NCBI GenBank assembly: GCA_947632055.1
Contig: CANRNS010000015.1
Coordinates: 1 to 32,001, forward strand
DNA: 32,001 nt
Direction of reading: 5' to 3'
DNA from: an uncultured Akkermansia sp.
GTDB taxonomy: Bacteria > Verrucomicrobiota > Verrucomicrobiia > Verrucomicrobiales > Akkermansiaceae
Below are positions 8,865 through 19,400 of this stretch, one piece after another (the first letter of the stretch is position 1; every line of letters begins with the position of its first letter). Under the pieces are notes generated by a model, which had not been told where the DNA came from, searched no databases, and was given only the letters and a program-made list of their open reading frames with translations. The translations under genes were made by a program, and so were the position numbers.

Positions 8865-10394
8865 ATGAGTCACCATCAAACAACGCATATTAATCCTGAG
8901 GCGCAACGTCCCAAAGGTCGGCCTCTGGCCTGGTTCAATTTGATATTGTTACTCATTATTGTGCTGACGTGTAACTATGTCGCCTGCCATGAATATGGCC
9001 GCAAAGATTTGACGGAAGAAGAGCGCTACACCATCTCCGAGCGTACCATGAATGTGCTCAAGAGCCAGCGCATACGCAATCGCGAAACTCCCATCCGCAT
9101 CATTTTTGCCTTCAAAAAATCCACACCGAATTATGCACGTATGTACAGTTTGCTGGAGGAATACGTGCGCCATGGCGGTGGTAAAATTGAGTTAGAGTGC
9201 TTCGACCCCATACGCCAGCCCAACCGCGCGCGCGAAATCTCTCAAATTTACGGTGTGGACTTTAAGCAGGATCTCTGTGTGATCGATGCCCGAAAAGATC
9301 CCTCGATCTCCATTAAAACTTTTGAGGAAGAAAAGGGGGATCGTAAACATGTGCGCATCCGCCCAGGCACTTCCTTTGTCAAATACGAAACCTTGCCGGA
9401 TGAAAGTCGCCGAGCCGTTGCATTGATGATGGATGAAGTTGTCTGCTCAGCCATCACGGAGGCGGTGGAGGGCGACATGCGCCACATGTATGTGGTGGAG
9501 GGCAAGGGCGGTGTGTCCCGTGATGATCAGAGCTTGCTGGAAAACATAGGTCGCATCGTTTCCTCGCTCAACGTGCAACTTTCCTGGGCCAACTTAGATG
9601 GCATGGAAGCTCTGCCAAACAATGCGGAAGGACTCATCATCGTATCTCCTCAAGTCGACTTCACGGATGATGAACTGCGGGTGGTGCGCGAGTTCTGGGA
9701 AAGAGAAAACGGCAGACGCTGTATTTTTGTTGCTTTGGACCCTACCAATACGCGTTTACCCCGCCTCTACCGCTTTCTGCGTGAGCAAGGGATACGCCCG
9801 AACTGCGACCGAGTTCTGTTGCGCGATCGCAAACGGGCGTATTACGACATCTCCGCCGTCTTTCCCAAAGGACTGAATTGCACCAAAAAATTCTGGAACA
9901 GCACGACGCATGTGGAAGGACAGTCCATGTCCTTTACCTTGGAGCACGGAGATGAAAATGAAGCCACAATGCGGAAGCTTACCACTTATCCTGTGCTCAT
10001 GAGCACACACGATTATTATGGGGAAACCCGTACCATGCTCGAACCTAGCTTTGATCCTCGGGAAGACAACCCCGGTCCGCTCTGCTTGGGCGCGGTCACT
10101 ACCAAGGGCAGCATGCGTGCGGCAAATGATATGAGCACCCTGCTGGTGTTAGGCAATGTAGATATATTGCTGCGCAGTAACGCGCGCACGGAGCAGCAAG
10201 ACTATCTCCATACTTTATGGGCGTGGATGAGCAACCGCCCCGAATACGGTGGCAAGAGTGCCAATCAGGATCTCACGATGAAAATTGATCTCAACCGGCA
10301 CTCTCGCAGTGCGCTGGAATGTCTCACCCTGCTGGTGATGCCCTTGCTAGCTCTCCTCATTGCGCTGGTGATATGGCAAACTCGCCGCCACTGA
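8865..10394 (+). CDS. GldG-family / ABC-type auxiliary transport protein
   Basis: N-terminal TM, LTEEERYTISERTMNVLKSQ and EGLIIVSPQVDFTDDELRVVREFWE, C-terminal TM; follows ABC permease. Confidence 0.82.
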   Translation: MSHHQTTHINPEAQRPKGRPLAWFNLILLLIIVLTCNYVACHEYGRKDLTEEERYTISERTMNVLKSQRIRNRETPIRIIFAFKKSTPNYARMYSLLEEYVRHGGGKIELECFDPIRQPNRAREISQIYGVDFKQDLCVIDARKDPSISIKTFEEEKGDRKHVRIRPGTSFVKYETLPDESRRAVALMMDEVVCSAITEAVEGDMRHMYVVEGKGGVSRDDQSLLENIGRIVSSLNVQLSWANLDGMEALPNNAEGLIIVSPQVDFTDDELRVVREFWERENGRRCIFVALDPTNTRLPRLYRFLREQGIRPNCDRVLLRDRKRAYYDISAVFPKGLNCTKKFWNSTTHVEGQSMSFTLEHGDENEATMRKLTTYPVLMSTHDYYGETRTMLEPSFDPREDNPGPLCLGAVTTKGSMRAANDMSTLLVLGNVDILLRSNARTEQQDYLHTLWAWMSNRPEYGGKSANQDLTMKIDLNRHSRSALECLTLLVMPLLALLIALVIWQTRRH

Positions 10395-10427
10395 AGCTCT
10401 ACCCTACCCTTCCCTTTCGGCCGTTCC

Positions 10428-12689
10428 ATGAAAAAAGCTCTGCTCACCATCTTCCTGCTCATTCTCGCTTTGCTGGGCGTGGCTGCGTCTGTCTTGCTTT
10501 TTGTGGATGGGAGTTTGGCACGGTTGACAGGTTGGTACCATTTTCAACCCGGCATGTCGCTTTTTCCACCGGAAAACCTCAACCACATGGACGAGGTGAG
10601 TTGGATGCGCATCAGCGATCTACACGATACCATAGAATGCAAGCGGACAGACGATGGCACGTGGTGGGTTATGACTCCGTTTCGTGATCGCATGGCCCCG
10701 GAAGCCGTGGAGGCCATCCTCTCCTTTGCCGTGCAGGCTCGCTTGGTGGACACCCTGCCCCTCAACCGCACGACGCGCGCAAGCATGCGCGAGTTTGGCG
10801 TAGAGACATCCCCGCACACCATCACGCTCAAAAAAAACGTCGGGAAGCACGACATGACAACCCTCGCGCGTTTTACCTTGGGCAGCGCTTCTCCATGGTT
10901 GTCCGATGCGGGGGATGGCGAACACCTTCTGCCCACCACTTATCTGCGCACCGATTTTTACGGACGGGACAAACGCATTCATGTCGTGAGCGGTAACATC
11001 CTCTCCATCTTCCGGAACGGGTTGCAAGGACTTCGGGATGCTCACCCCTTGCATATCAAGTCTGATAGCGTACTGGAGATCGAGGTATTGCGCCATGATG
11101 AGCCCGAAAGTTCGGCAAAGAAACTGAAAATGACGCGAGCGAGCGCGCAGAGCCACTGGTCAATTGTTTCTCCAACGCTCACCGAGGCCGATGAGGAAAA
11201 GGCGGAGATGTTGCTTGCATTGCTTGATCGACTGCGTGCTGTGCGTATTGAAGAGGTCGGAGACGTGCGGCTTCCTCCGGAACCGATGCTCACTCTGACG
11301 CTCACGTTGGAAAATGGCGAGAAAGAGGAACTGCGTGTTTATAAACCTTTCTCTTCGTCATCAGATGGTCAACAGCTCTGCTATGCTACGACGGCTGATC
11401 GCCCGGTCGTATTTACTCTGCCCGTGGAGCCCCGAATGCACCGCAGTGGAGGCTACGCCAAACTCGTCAACGAGATACTTTCTTTACCAGTATTGCCTGC
11501 CAGCGTGCAGACCCAGGTTCAAAATTCGATCAATTGGGTGTACTGGGATGATCTTCCGATAACGCTCTCCGATTTGCGCTCCAAGCGTTTTTCTCACATT
11601 GCGCAAAAGGATATTGATAAAGTGCTCGTCCGTTCTGTGTTCTCGCCTTACCCCCTGATCTTGCGTTTGATTCCAGGAGATCAGGAAGGGCAAACAAAAG
11701 ATGTGTGGATGTTTTCGGTCGCCGGCCGCCCGTTTGAAGAGGCCGACGAGGAGGTTGTGTCGACTTTCCTCAATGGATTGGGCAGCATACCTGTTCTCGA
11801 CTTTCTGCATGACCTCAAGCCTGACGATTCTCCGTTAGAGTCAGAACGCAAGTTTGGACTCATGCAACCGGATTACCTGATGCTTGTCCAACCTCGGGAG
11901 TGTGCAGTGCGCGCCGTTCTGTTTGGCGAGGATTTGCCTTTGGTGCGTGACCGAGCGCCGCGCATATTCCGCATGAAACGCCAGCGCGCAGGAAACGACA
12001 TCTACTGGGCGGGCATGGAGCAAAACACCTTCTGTGTTTACAAACTGAGTCCAAAACTCATGAAGCTCTTTTCCTTTTCTCCGGAAAGTTGGCGCAAGCG
12101 CAATTTGACTCAATTCCCCATCTCGGCTCTGCGCACCCTTTCCCTCCACTACATGAAGACCCCCTTGGTGCTGCACTATGACTACATAGGCGAAGAGTGG
12201 ACAGGAACGCTCGGGACAGAAGATGTCACCCCGCGTATTAATCCTCACCGCACCAACCACTTTGTGCACCACCTGCAACAAATGCGCGTGAGAAGTTGGT
12301 TGCCGAAGACGGACGAAGATGCGCTCGCTGCGCTGAAAGACCCCGTTTTTACTATTCAACTGCAGCTCGAAATTACCGATTATTCAGATTTGGAGAGTAT
12401 TGTGATGGATGCTGCACAGCAGGGGGATGCAGCATCTGATCGCCTGATCCCGCCCACGATGGAGGAAGTGCGCGATATGCTTACCGAAAAGAATGAGACG
12501 GACGCTGCCTTTCGTAAAATTGCCACCGGTGAACGTAAGGTCGAAAAGCGCAGTGTGACCATTGAAGTGGCGCCCTCGGATTCCTCCGACAAAAAGCCGA
12601 TTTTCTACGGCAGAATTCGCGAAAATGGCAGACTCTTTACCTTGAGCTATGAGGATGCGCAAAGCCTGGATGGTCAACTTCTAGATTAA
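10428..12689 (+). CDS. DUF4340-domain protein (GldG-cluster partner)
   Basis: N-terminal TM, repeated module with W..W.. style (TDDGTWWVMTPFRDRM, QSHWSIVSPTLTEADEEKAEMLLALLDRLRA); genomic context. Confidence 0.75.
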   Translation: MKKALLTIFLLILALLGVAASVLLFVDGSLARLTGWYHFQPGMSLFPPENLNHMDEVSWMRISDLHDTIECKRTDDGTWWVMTPFRDRMAPEAVEAILSFAVQARLVDTLPLNRTTRASMREFGVETSPHTITLKKNVGKHDMTTLARFTLGSASPWLSDAGDGEHLLPTTYLRTDFYGRDKRIHVVSGNILSIFRNGLQGLRDAHPLHIKSDSVLEIEVLRHDEPESSAKKLKMTRASAQSHWSIVSPTLTEADEEKAEMLLALLDRLRAVRIEEVGDVRLPPEPMLTLTLTLENGEKEELRVYKPFSSSSDGQQLCYATTADRPVVFTLPVEPRMHRSGGYAKLVNEILSLPVLPASVQTQVQNSINWVYWDDLPITLSDLRSKRFSHIAQKDIDKVLVRSVFSPYPLILRLIPGDQEGQTKDVWMFSVAGRPFEEADEEVVSTFLNGLGSIPVLDFLHDLKPDDSPLESERKFGLMQPDYLMLVQPRECAVRAVLFGEDLPLVRDRAPRIFRMKRQRAGNDIYWAGMEQNTFCVYKLSPKLMKLFSFSPESWRKRNLTQFPISALRTLSLHYMKTPLVLHYDYIGEEWTGTLGTEDVTPRINPHRTNHFVHHLQQMRVRSWLPKTDEDALAALKDPVFTIQLQLEITDYSDLESIVMDAAQQGDAASDRLIPPTMEEVRDMLTEKNETDAAFRKIATGERKVEKRSVTIEVAPSDSSDKKPIFYGRIRENGRLFTLSYEDAQSLDGQLLD

Positions 12690-12693
12690 ACTT

Positions 12694-14571
12694 ATGATGA
12701 AAATTGATTTACGATCCTTTTGTCGAAGGCTATGCGCAATTGCCACGGCCGCGTGTTCTTTGGCAAGCGGCGCTCCCGCTCCGTCCGCTCCTGCCCCATG
12801 CGGAGCTGTACCCACGAAACAGCAGATCAAGTGGTTGCGTATGGAATGGTACGCTTTTGTGCATTTCGGCATCAATACCTTTACCGGCAAAGAATGGGGG
12901 TACGGCAACGAAGATCCAAGCCTTTTTTCTCCTTCCGATTTCGATGCAGAATTGACTGTAAAGGCTTTCAAGCAAGCCGGTATGACGGGGATGATTTACA
13001 CGGCAAAGCATCACGATGGTTTCTGCCTGTGGCCCACCAAAACGACAAAGCACAACATTACCAAATCACCATGGCGTTATGGCAAGGGAGATGTCGTGGC
13101 TGAGTTTTCAAAGGCCTGCAAAAAATACGGCCTTCAATTTGGCACTTATCTTTCTCCGTGGGATCGAAACAATGCCGATTATGGTAAACCTGGTTATTTA
13201 AAGGTTTATGAAAAGCAAATACGTGAGCTTCTCACCCATTACGGTCCCATTTTCGAAATTTGGTTTGATGGAGCCAATGGCGGAGATGGCTACTATGGGG
13301 GCGCTAAAGAAGTTCGTAAGATTGGAGGAGAAAATTATTATAATTTTCCGCGCATCGTGAAGCTCATTCGCACTTTGCAGCCGGATTGCATCATTTGGGG
13401 CGCTGACAGAAATGGAGATGTACAATGGGGTGGATCGGAACGAGGCTTCGTAAAATACCCCTGCTGGAATCTGATCAACATGGATTCGCCGCGTGAAAAA
13501 TGGATATCTTTAGAAGCCGACACCACCATTAATCATGCAGGGTGGTTTTGGCACGAAGGCCAATCTTCCAAGGTCAAATCCCCTGGACAACTCATGAAAG
13601 TGTACATGGAGAGTGTGGGGCGAGGCGCTAACCTTATCCTCAATGTGGCTCTCAATAAGAAAGGTCAACCGGATAGCGCTGATCTGGCAGCTCTCCGTGC
13701 TTTCGGAGAAATGCGCCGCCGCCTTCTGGCGAAAGACTACGCGCTCGGTGCGAATGCAACGGCGAGTGAAGTGCGCGGAAATGCAGAACAATTCTCCGCG
13801 GCAAAAGTGACCGATGGAGATATAGAGACCTACTGGTGCCCAGAGGATAAAACAATAAAAAATTGCTGGGTCGAAATTAAGTTGAATGAGCCAACGACTT
13901 TTGATGTGGTGCGGTTGCGTGAGCAGATACGCCTTGGACAGCGAGTCAAAAAATTCCGCATCGAAGCCTTTGTTAATGGCGACTGGCAGTGTATTGATGA
14001 TTCTGGAGAAACCATTGGCAACCAGGTGCTGCGCCACCTCAGCCAACCGGTGACAACCGATCGTGTTCGCCTGACTATTTTGGATGCGCGAGCCTGCCCT
14101 TGCATAAGTGAGATTTCCCTGCTCCGCTATCCGGATGAAATTCCCCCGGAGACTGGTACGCCTGCCGCTACTTCGGGAGAGGGGAACTACCTGCCGACGG
14201 GTAAGTGGACGAGCACGATGAAAACTGCCAAAAACGCTTGGGATGGCGATGAGTCCACGTACTGGCAAAGCACGAAAAAGAAACTGGTGATTGATTTGGG
14301 CGAAGAATGCCAATTTTCTGGTTTTTGCTATCTCCCCAAGCAAAATAATGATTATAACTCCATGACAGATCGTTATGTCTTTGAAATCAGCATGGACGGC
14401 ACGAAGTGGAAAGAAGTTGCTTCCGGAGAGTTCCCGAACATTCGCGCCAATCCCATTCTGCAGACCATTGCCTTTCCACAGCCCGTCCAGGCTCGTTTTG
14501 TACGCTTTACTGGTACATCTGCCTTAGAGGGTAGCGGGGCCTCTGCGGCGGAATTGAATTTGATTCATTAG
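12694..14571 (+). CDS. Secreted GH29 alpha-L-fucosidase with C-terminal F5/8 type C (CBM32-like) domains
   Basis: EWYAFVHFGINTFTGKEWGYG, YTAKHHDGFCLWPT, IFEIWFDGANG; two discoidin-like C-terminal segments; N-terminal signal peptide. Confidence 0.9.
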   Translation: MMKIDLRSFCRRLCAIATAACSLASGAPAPSAPAPCGAVPTKQQIKWLRMEWYAFVHFGINTFTGKEWGYGNEDPSLFSPSDFDAELTVKAFKQAGMTGMIYTAKHHDGFCLWPTKTTKHNITKSPWRYGKGDVVAEFSKACKKYGLQFGTYLSPWDRNNADYGKPGYLKVYEKQIRELLTHYGPIFEIWFDGANGGDGYYGGAKEVRKIGGENYYNFPRIVKLIRTLQPDCIIWGADRNGDVQWGGSERGFVKYPCWNLINMDSPREKWISLEADTTINHAGWFWHEGQSSKVKSPGQLMKVYMESVGRGANLILNVALNKKGQPDSADLAALRAFGEMRRRLLAKDYALGANATASEVRGNAEQFSAAKVTDGDIETYWCPEDKTIKNCWVEIKLNEPTTFDVVRLREQIRLGQRVKKFRIEAFVNGDWQCIDDSGETIGNQVLRHLSQPVTTDRVRLTILDARACPCISEISLLRYPDEIPPETGTPAATSGEGNYLPTGKWTSTMKTAKNAWDGDESTYWQSTKKKLVIDLGEECQFSGFCYLPKQNNDYNSMTDRYVFEISMDGTKWKEVASGEFPNIRANPILQTIAFPQPVQARFVRFTGTSALEGSGASAAELNLIH

Positions 14572-14578
14572 CTTTGTC

Positions 14579-15433
14579 GTGTGGATTTGGAAGAAAAAGA
14601 TAGCGCAAAAAGATGAAGCGTGGTGGGTGCAGCAGCTCGCCGGAGTGAGTAATGTGGTCTATACGGCCGTGCCTGCTTCGAGTTGCTTGATGGCGGAATG
14701 TTATTGCGACCACGTGGCAGAAGCAGCGGTCCTTCTCTCGGCTTTTGGCGGTGAAATGAGTGAACTTCGGGATAGGGATTGGGTGGCGGCCACGGCGCCG
14801 GAACACACCCCTCCCCTCATCATCCGTAATCGCCTGGTCGTAGTCTCCTCCCCTGCTCTCGTTCTGCCCATGCAGCAACGCTATCCCGGGCGACAAGTGC
14901 TCTGCTTCCCGGCAGAAAGGGCTTTCGGCACCGGGAATCACGGCACCACAGCCACTTGCCTGCGCATGCTGTGCGATGAGGCTCGTGTGCGGCGTGGGCA
15001 AAACTGGCGAATTATCGATGTGGGCTGTGGCACAGGAATCTTGGGACTGGCAGCTGTGCGCCTCGGCGCACAGCATGCCCTTTGCTTTGATGATGACGCC
15101 TCGGCTGTAGAAGTGGCTCAGCGCAATATGCTGCGCAACGGAGCGTCTCGTAATATACGTGTTTTCCACGCGGATGTCTTTGAATGGAAGCCGGATGAAT
15201 CTGAACGTGCCGAGGTGGTTGTAGCTAACCTTTTTTCCGGTCTCTTGCAACGCGCATTCCCGCACTTGCGTTCATACCTGACGCCAACTGCCGGAGGCGC
15301 ACTCATCGTGTCGGGCGTTTTGCGAGAGCAGGAAGATGACACCCTCCTAGCCGCTCAGCAAGCCGGATTTTCCTTGCTTCGGCGCACGGTCTGTGGTAAG
15401 TGGGTATCTATGAAATTGACGCTGCCAGCATGA
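14579..15433 (+). CDS. prmA: Ribosomal protein L11 methyltransferase-like (GTG start)
   Basis: AFGTGNHGTTATCLRML, IIDVGCGTGILGLAAVRLGA, VVVANLFSGLLQ. Confidence 0.85.
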   Translation: MWIWKKKIAQKDEAWWVQQLAGVSNVVYTAVPASSCLMAECYCDHVAEAAVLLSAFGGEMSELRDRDWVAATAPEHTPPLIIRNRLVVVSSPALVLPMQQRYPGRQVLCFPAERAFGTGNHGTTATCLRMLCDEARVRRGQNWRIIDVGCGTGILGLAAVRLGAQHALCFDDDASAVEVAQRNMLRNGASRNIRVFHADVFEWKPDESERAEVVVANLFSGLLQRAFPHLRSYLTPTAGGALIVSGVLREQEDDTLLAAQQAGFSLLRRTVCGKWVSMKLTLPA

Positions 15434-16059
15434 GTATTCTCGCGATCGAGTGTTCTGTGGCACACGCCTCGCTGGCTCTGCATGGCTCTACCGCTATGCA
15501 GAGCAACTGGACTGCTCTGAGAAATCATGATGCCTTTCTTTTTCCTGCTCTGCAGGAGGCGTTGCGCGCTCTCAAGGGTGATCCGCTCGAGTTCATCTTA
15601 GTGGGGGCCGGACCCGGGAGTTACGGCGGTGTACGCGTGGCTCTTGCCGCAGCGGAGGGGCTTGCGCTCGTGCGTGGGGCGCGCGTAGTTGCTCTATGCT
15701 CGTGGGAGCCCATATCCGCAGCGACTGGTTGCAGCGTGCTCTCAGATGCGAAGCGGGGAGGCTGGGCGCTGCGCACTCCTGATGGCGAGCTGCATGTGCT
15801 CAGCACGCAAGAGGTACTCGACCGCATCCGAGAAGGAGAGGATATTCGCAGTATTGAATCCGTTGAGACCTTGGCAAAAGCTGACATTCATTTGCGATAT
15901 GCCGGGTTAGTGCCTTCCGCGCAGGCTCTTATTGACTACTGGCTTGGACTTCCCATCGCCGAACGACAAAAATTGGCACTTTTGCCCGCGCAACCCATCT
16001 ATGTGCGTCCCCCTCACATCACCAATTCCACTCATCGACCGTGGGAAATTAGAAAATGA
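15430..16059 (+). CDS. tsaB: tRNA threonylcarbamoyladenosine biosynthesis protein TsaB
   Basis: MSILAIECSVAHASLAL...ILVGAGPGSYGGVRVALAAAEGLA; ATGA overlap with prmA. Confidence 0.87.
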   Translation: MSILAIECSVAHASLALHGSTAMQSNWTALRNHDAFLFPALQEALRALKGDPLEFILVGAGPGSYGGVRVALAAAEGLALVRGARVVALCSWEPISAATGCSVLSDAKRGGWALRTPDGELHVLSTQEVLDRIREGEDIRSIESVETLAKADIHLRYAGLVPSAQALIDYWLGLPIAERQKLALLPAQPIYVRPPHITNSTHRPWEIRK

Positions 16060-16406
16060 GCTTATCTGTCCCTTCAACAGCCGAACACCATTGCCGCCGC
16101 TGCGGGGCCTGCTGCCGGTGGGAGGGCGATGTGTGCCTCACGCAGGCTGATGTGCAAGCTATTAGCTCATATCTGCACATGACCGAGGAGAACTTTATCA
16201 ACACTTGTTGTCGGTTACAGCGTAACAGACAAGGTCTATCTCTCATGGATGCCGCCGATGGCGCTTGCTGCATGCTGGGGGAGGACAATATTTGCACCAT
16301 TCAGCCTGTCAAACCACAGCAGTGCCGTGATTTCCCCCAGCGTTGGAACTTTCCCGGCTGGGAGCAACGCTGTCCCGCCGCCAAGGAAGGAGGCGAAACA
16401 TGCTGA
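16056..16406 (+). CDS. YkgJ-family cysteine-cluster protein
   Basis: CRRCGACCRWEGDVCLT...CCMLGEDNICTIQPVKPQQCRDFPQRW; ATGA overlap with tsaB. Confidence 0.85.
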   Translation: MSLSVPSTAEHHCRRCGACCRWEGDVCLTQADVQAISSYLHMTEENFINTCCRLQRNRQGLSLMDAADGACCMLGEDNICTIQPVKPQQCRDFPQRWNFPGWEQRCPAAKEGGETC

Positions 16407-19400
16407 AAAAAGCACGCCAGAAGTTGGCAGCGTGGGCTCCCGCCATCAAGCGCTCCTTACTCCAACTGCGCAGCTACTTGGTTTCTCTCTACAACCGCTC
16501 ACCGCACCGTTTCGGTCCCAAGATTGAAACTCGCCGCGCTCACGCCGGAATCGTCACCGACCTCTTTGCCTCCATCATGTGTCGCATAGATGGCGTTGCC
16601 ATGGAGGATATGGATACCACCATGGATATCCTGCGCTACGATTTTCCGAATGTGGAACACAGCTGGATAGCCGACCGATTTCAAACCGCTTACCGTGCCG
16701 CCTATCCGCTGGAGCATACGTTGCGCCTGGCGGCGGTCAATCGCACCGAAGCTGAGCGTTACTCTCTCGCCTTGGAAATTCTGACAATGCTGCACCGCGT
16801 GGGCGGAGACCTTACAAACCCCACCCTCTTTGCGCGCGTGACGGAAGGACTGCACCTCCCTGGCGCAGCAAATGCTCTGGAAGTCTTGTTTCATACCCCG
16901 AACGCACCGTTGCCTCCCCCCATAGAATGTATCCGTTTTTCTGAGAATGTGGGACGGGGTGTTGTAACGCTTTCACCGGCAGATGCAGGGGTTCGTTTCC
17001 GTGCATTGCGCTGCGTGAACTTGCTTATCATCATCAACGACTCTCGTGTCCCTCTCTCGGTGCGTGGTCATATCTTGCATCTTGGGGATGTCATCCCCAT
17101 CTCCGCCGGCCAATCTGTAACACTGGCGGAAAGCAGTCTCACCTACGCCGCTATCCGTGGGTTGATGCTCGCTTATTACGCGGGCGTGCGCTACGTATGC
17201 TATATCGGGATGGAGGATGATTCCATTTCCATCTCCCGCCAGCGCCCGCTTAACGCCGTGGCTCGCATTATCTTCAGCGTCCATGTGGAGGTGGAGGTGT
17301 TGCGCAAAGACGCCGACTTTGTGCTGGATGGAATTCCCATGCAGCAGGGGGATACGGTATGCACCACCTACTTCACCCCCTTTCATGTGCGTGGAACAGG
17401 ACCGTACACCTTCACGGACCTGCACGATTCCGGAGACTCTGGACACAGTTTCCAGCTGGATCCACGCACGCGCAAAGTAGTGGTCACCAACCTGCCCTAC
17501 ACCAACAAGCCGGGGGCTCTCATGCTCGCACCGGGCTTGGCGCCGGGCATGGTGTTTGAGGTAAGCTATTCACGCGCCACCAACCGTGGTAAGCTGCGCG
17601 TGTTGGAGGGGGATACTCATACCCTCACCGTGCAGGGATCCTCGGTACGCGGCGAAATAGAGCTGCAGGATGGCGATCTTATTGAGCTGAGTCCCGTGCA
17701 ATTCTTGCGCTGCCGTTTTAGCGCCGGTGTGCTGGATGAGGAATCCAGCCTTATCAACATGCTGGAAACGCGAGGCCTCACACGCGACTTTGTGCGCTCC
17801 GGTCGTGTGGTGGACAATATCGATTTTTCCTTGCAGCGCGGCGAAATGGCCTGCATCCTCGGTCCCAGTGGCTCAGGCAAATCTACATTACTCGCCCTGC
17901 TGGCCGGACATCTCTCTCCCTCCATGGGCTCCGTGTGCTACAATGGCGAGCTCCTTACGCCCGATAACACCTCGCTGCGTCAGCATATCGCCTTTATCCC
18001 GCACGAGGATATTTTGGATGAGGCCTTGACCGTGGGTGAGCATGTCTACCAAGCTTCCGTGGTGCGCCGACCTCGACTCAATCATGCTGATCGCATGCGC
18101 CGCGTGCTCGCAGTGCTCAACTTTGTGGGGCTCGGTTCGCTTTCCAAACGACATGTGGGGCGTGCCGGTGAGCGCACCATATCGGACGGCGAACGCTCCC
18201 GTCTCAATCTGGGGCTCGATCTGACCGGCACAGCAGAGGTTTTCCTCATTGATGAACCCATCAGCGGTCTCTCATCCGGAGATGCAGAGCGCGTCATTGA
18301 AACGCTGGAAGGCATGTCGGCCGGGCGAATTCTGCTCTGCACCCTGCATCGTCCGGCACAGAGCATTCTCAACCGTTTTCACAAGGTGATGGTGCTCAAT
18401 ACAGGTGGTCAAATGGCATTTTGGGGAACCCCTGCGGAGATGGTGCAGTATTTCCAGGAAGCTGCACGAGAGATGGGCTTGCACGTGAGCCGTGAATCGA
18501 TTGCGGCGGGCGGGGCGGATTATGTGTTTGAGGTGCTTGAGGCTCCCTACGCGCGCTTAGGGGATCGTCCTAACCCAAGTCCGGGTATGTGGCAGGAGCG
18601 CTTCGAGAGCTACACCTACCGCAAGACGCGCGAACCTCGCAATACGCCGCCGCAAACGAACGATAACTCGCCGGATGCAGCGGAGCAAGCACCCCGCCCA
18701 AGCATACAGAAGATGTCGAGGCGAAGCCTTCCCGAGCTCCTGCGCCTATTCAACCTATGGGTGCTGCGCACACTTCTGGGGCGTCTGCGCAGCCGCATGG
18801 GGCTTTACGCTCTTCTACTGGAGGGACCTCTTCTCGCTTTGCTGATAGCGGGAACGCTGCGAGCGGCGAGCGACACTCCCTATACTTATTACAAGGCGCT
18901 TCACATCAACGAGTATCTCTTTCTCTCCCTGGTGCTGGCCATGTTTTTTGGCCTAACCGATGCCGCATGCGAGATCTTGAGGGATAGGCTGCTTCTGCGA
19001 CGAGAGAGCAACTACCGTCCCTTCATCGCGGGCTATTTGACGGCTAAATGCCTGGTCATCACTGGCATAGCAGCCGTTCAGTGCGCTCTCTATCTGCTGG
19101 TGGGCAATGCCCTTTTGAGTATTCATGAAATGTTTTGGCAGCACCTGGGTATCATGGTGCTCACGGCTTTTGTGGGCATAGCTCTTTCTCTGATGGTGTC
19201 GGCTTTTGTACGTTCAGAGCGTACAGCGCTCAATGTGGTGCCATTGTTGTTGGTGCCGCAAATCCTGCTGGCGGGCGCTCTGGTGCGTTTTGAGGAAATG
19301 AATGAATTTGCCCCCGATGTGCCGAATTTTATGCCGGCAAAGGTGAACCAGGCTCTTTCCAACCTGCGGCACCGTGTCGCCTACCAGGATGAAACCACGC

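Noticed and set aside
7006-12689. Gliding-motility machinery
   Set aside because: The ABC/permease/GldG-like/DUF4340 set is widespread in non-gliding bacteria; no other gld genes are in the window
13510-14343. 277-aa minus-strand ORF
   Set aside because: Antisense to the GH29 fucosidase
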